This document shows, in pieces, positions 63,909-64,000 of a DNA stretch of 64,000 nt. The stretch lies in assembly GCA_023014485.1 (NCBI GenBank), contig JAJOZX010003307.1:17501-81500 (forward strand), written 5' to 3'. The notes under the pieces are model-generated. The model did not search any database. It was not told the origin of the DNA and saw only the letters and a list, made by a program, of their open reading frames with translations. Both the position numbers and the translations under genes were made by a program. The stretch's first letter is position 1. Each line of letters begins with the position of its first letter. Source of the DNA: Bathynomus jamesi. Taxonomy: Eukaryota; Arthropoda; Malacostraca; Isopoda; Cirolanidae.

Positions 63909-64000
63909 ATAAAACTGAAGCCCTTATAAGTATAAAAAAGTTATTCATATTTCAGAGGTCTTTTAACTTTACATATTGAAGCGTTTCCAACTCGAGAGAA

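Overview
This is animal genomic DNA, most likely from an arthropod and possibly a crustacean. The evidence is spliceosomal introns with GT/AG ends, interstitial (TTAGG)n arrays of the arthropod telomere type, tRNA-derived SINEs, many (TA)n microsatellites, and a mix of CR1-like, I/jockey-like, mariner, Tc1, pogo, hAT, piggyBac-like and Merlin-like elements. Nothing looks bacterial. The species assignment is inference; no species-diagnostic gene is present.

Layout. 1-9623: two copies of one CR1-like LINE (minus copy 1-3128, 5'-truncated plus copy from 6614), separated by a 2 kb element with TAGGGTG-type ends (3168-5208) and a mariner with an uninterrupted transposase (5214-6588). 9331-15000: the LINE 3' region, split by two DNA elements, then a decayed Tc1 element holding a hAT MITE. 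15019-17715: tRNA-derived SINEs in inverted and tandem pairs, a LINE tail and two tandem hAT MITEs. 18460-20640: a small TTAA-flanked MITE and a foldback structure carrying a telomere-variant satellite and a pogo/Tigger MITE. 20667-28449: one minus-strand multi-exon transposon gene of a family I cannot name, cut by a Merlin-like element and by a hAT that itself contains a second TAGGGTG element. 28450-36960: LINE fragments, hAT elements and MITEs, and a 34-bp minisatellite. 38218-63908: the only good host gene, on the plus strand.

The host gene has at least seven exons (38218-40599, 45448-45617, 45712-45878, 46374-46547, 49958-50074, 50412-50825, 63753-63859) with matching splice phases. It encodes a large nuclear-looking protein: a Pro/Ser/Gln-rich N-terminal half with a long polyglutamine tract, a compact conserved core, a long acidic run and a basic C-terminus. 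Its introns are filled by a LINE with a nested hAT, a mariner with a nested transposon whose ORF is nearly intact, a third TAGGGTG element, a GC-rich LINE and more MITEs. The first exon or exons lie outside the recognisable part of the window.

The best candidate for something undescribed is the TAGGGTG transposon family (3168-5208, 23025-25986, 51191-54540, and a non-autonomous relative at 27158-27770). Its three coding copies are divergent but share HWDGKL, FDTT, ACxH, ARWMA and AERG motifs, and it makes 8-bp target duplications. A second candidate is the CACTAGG-ended element at 46896-49403. Many insertions are dated relative to each other by exact target duplications, several of which rejoin an interrupted reading frame.
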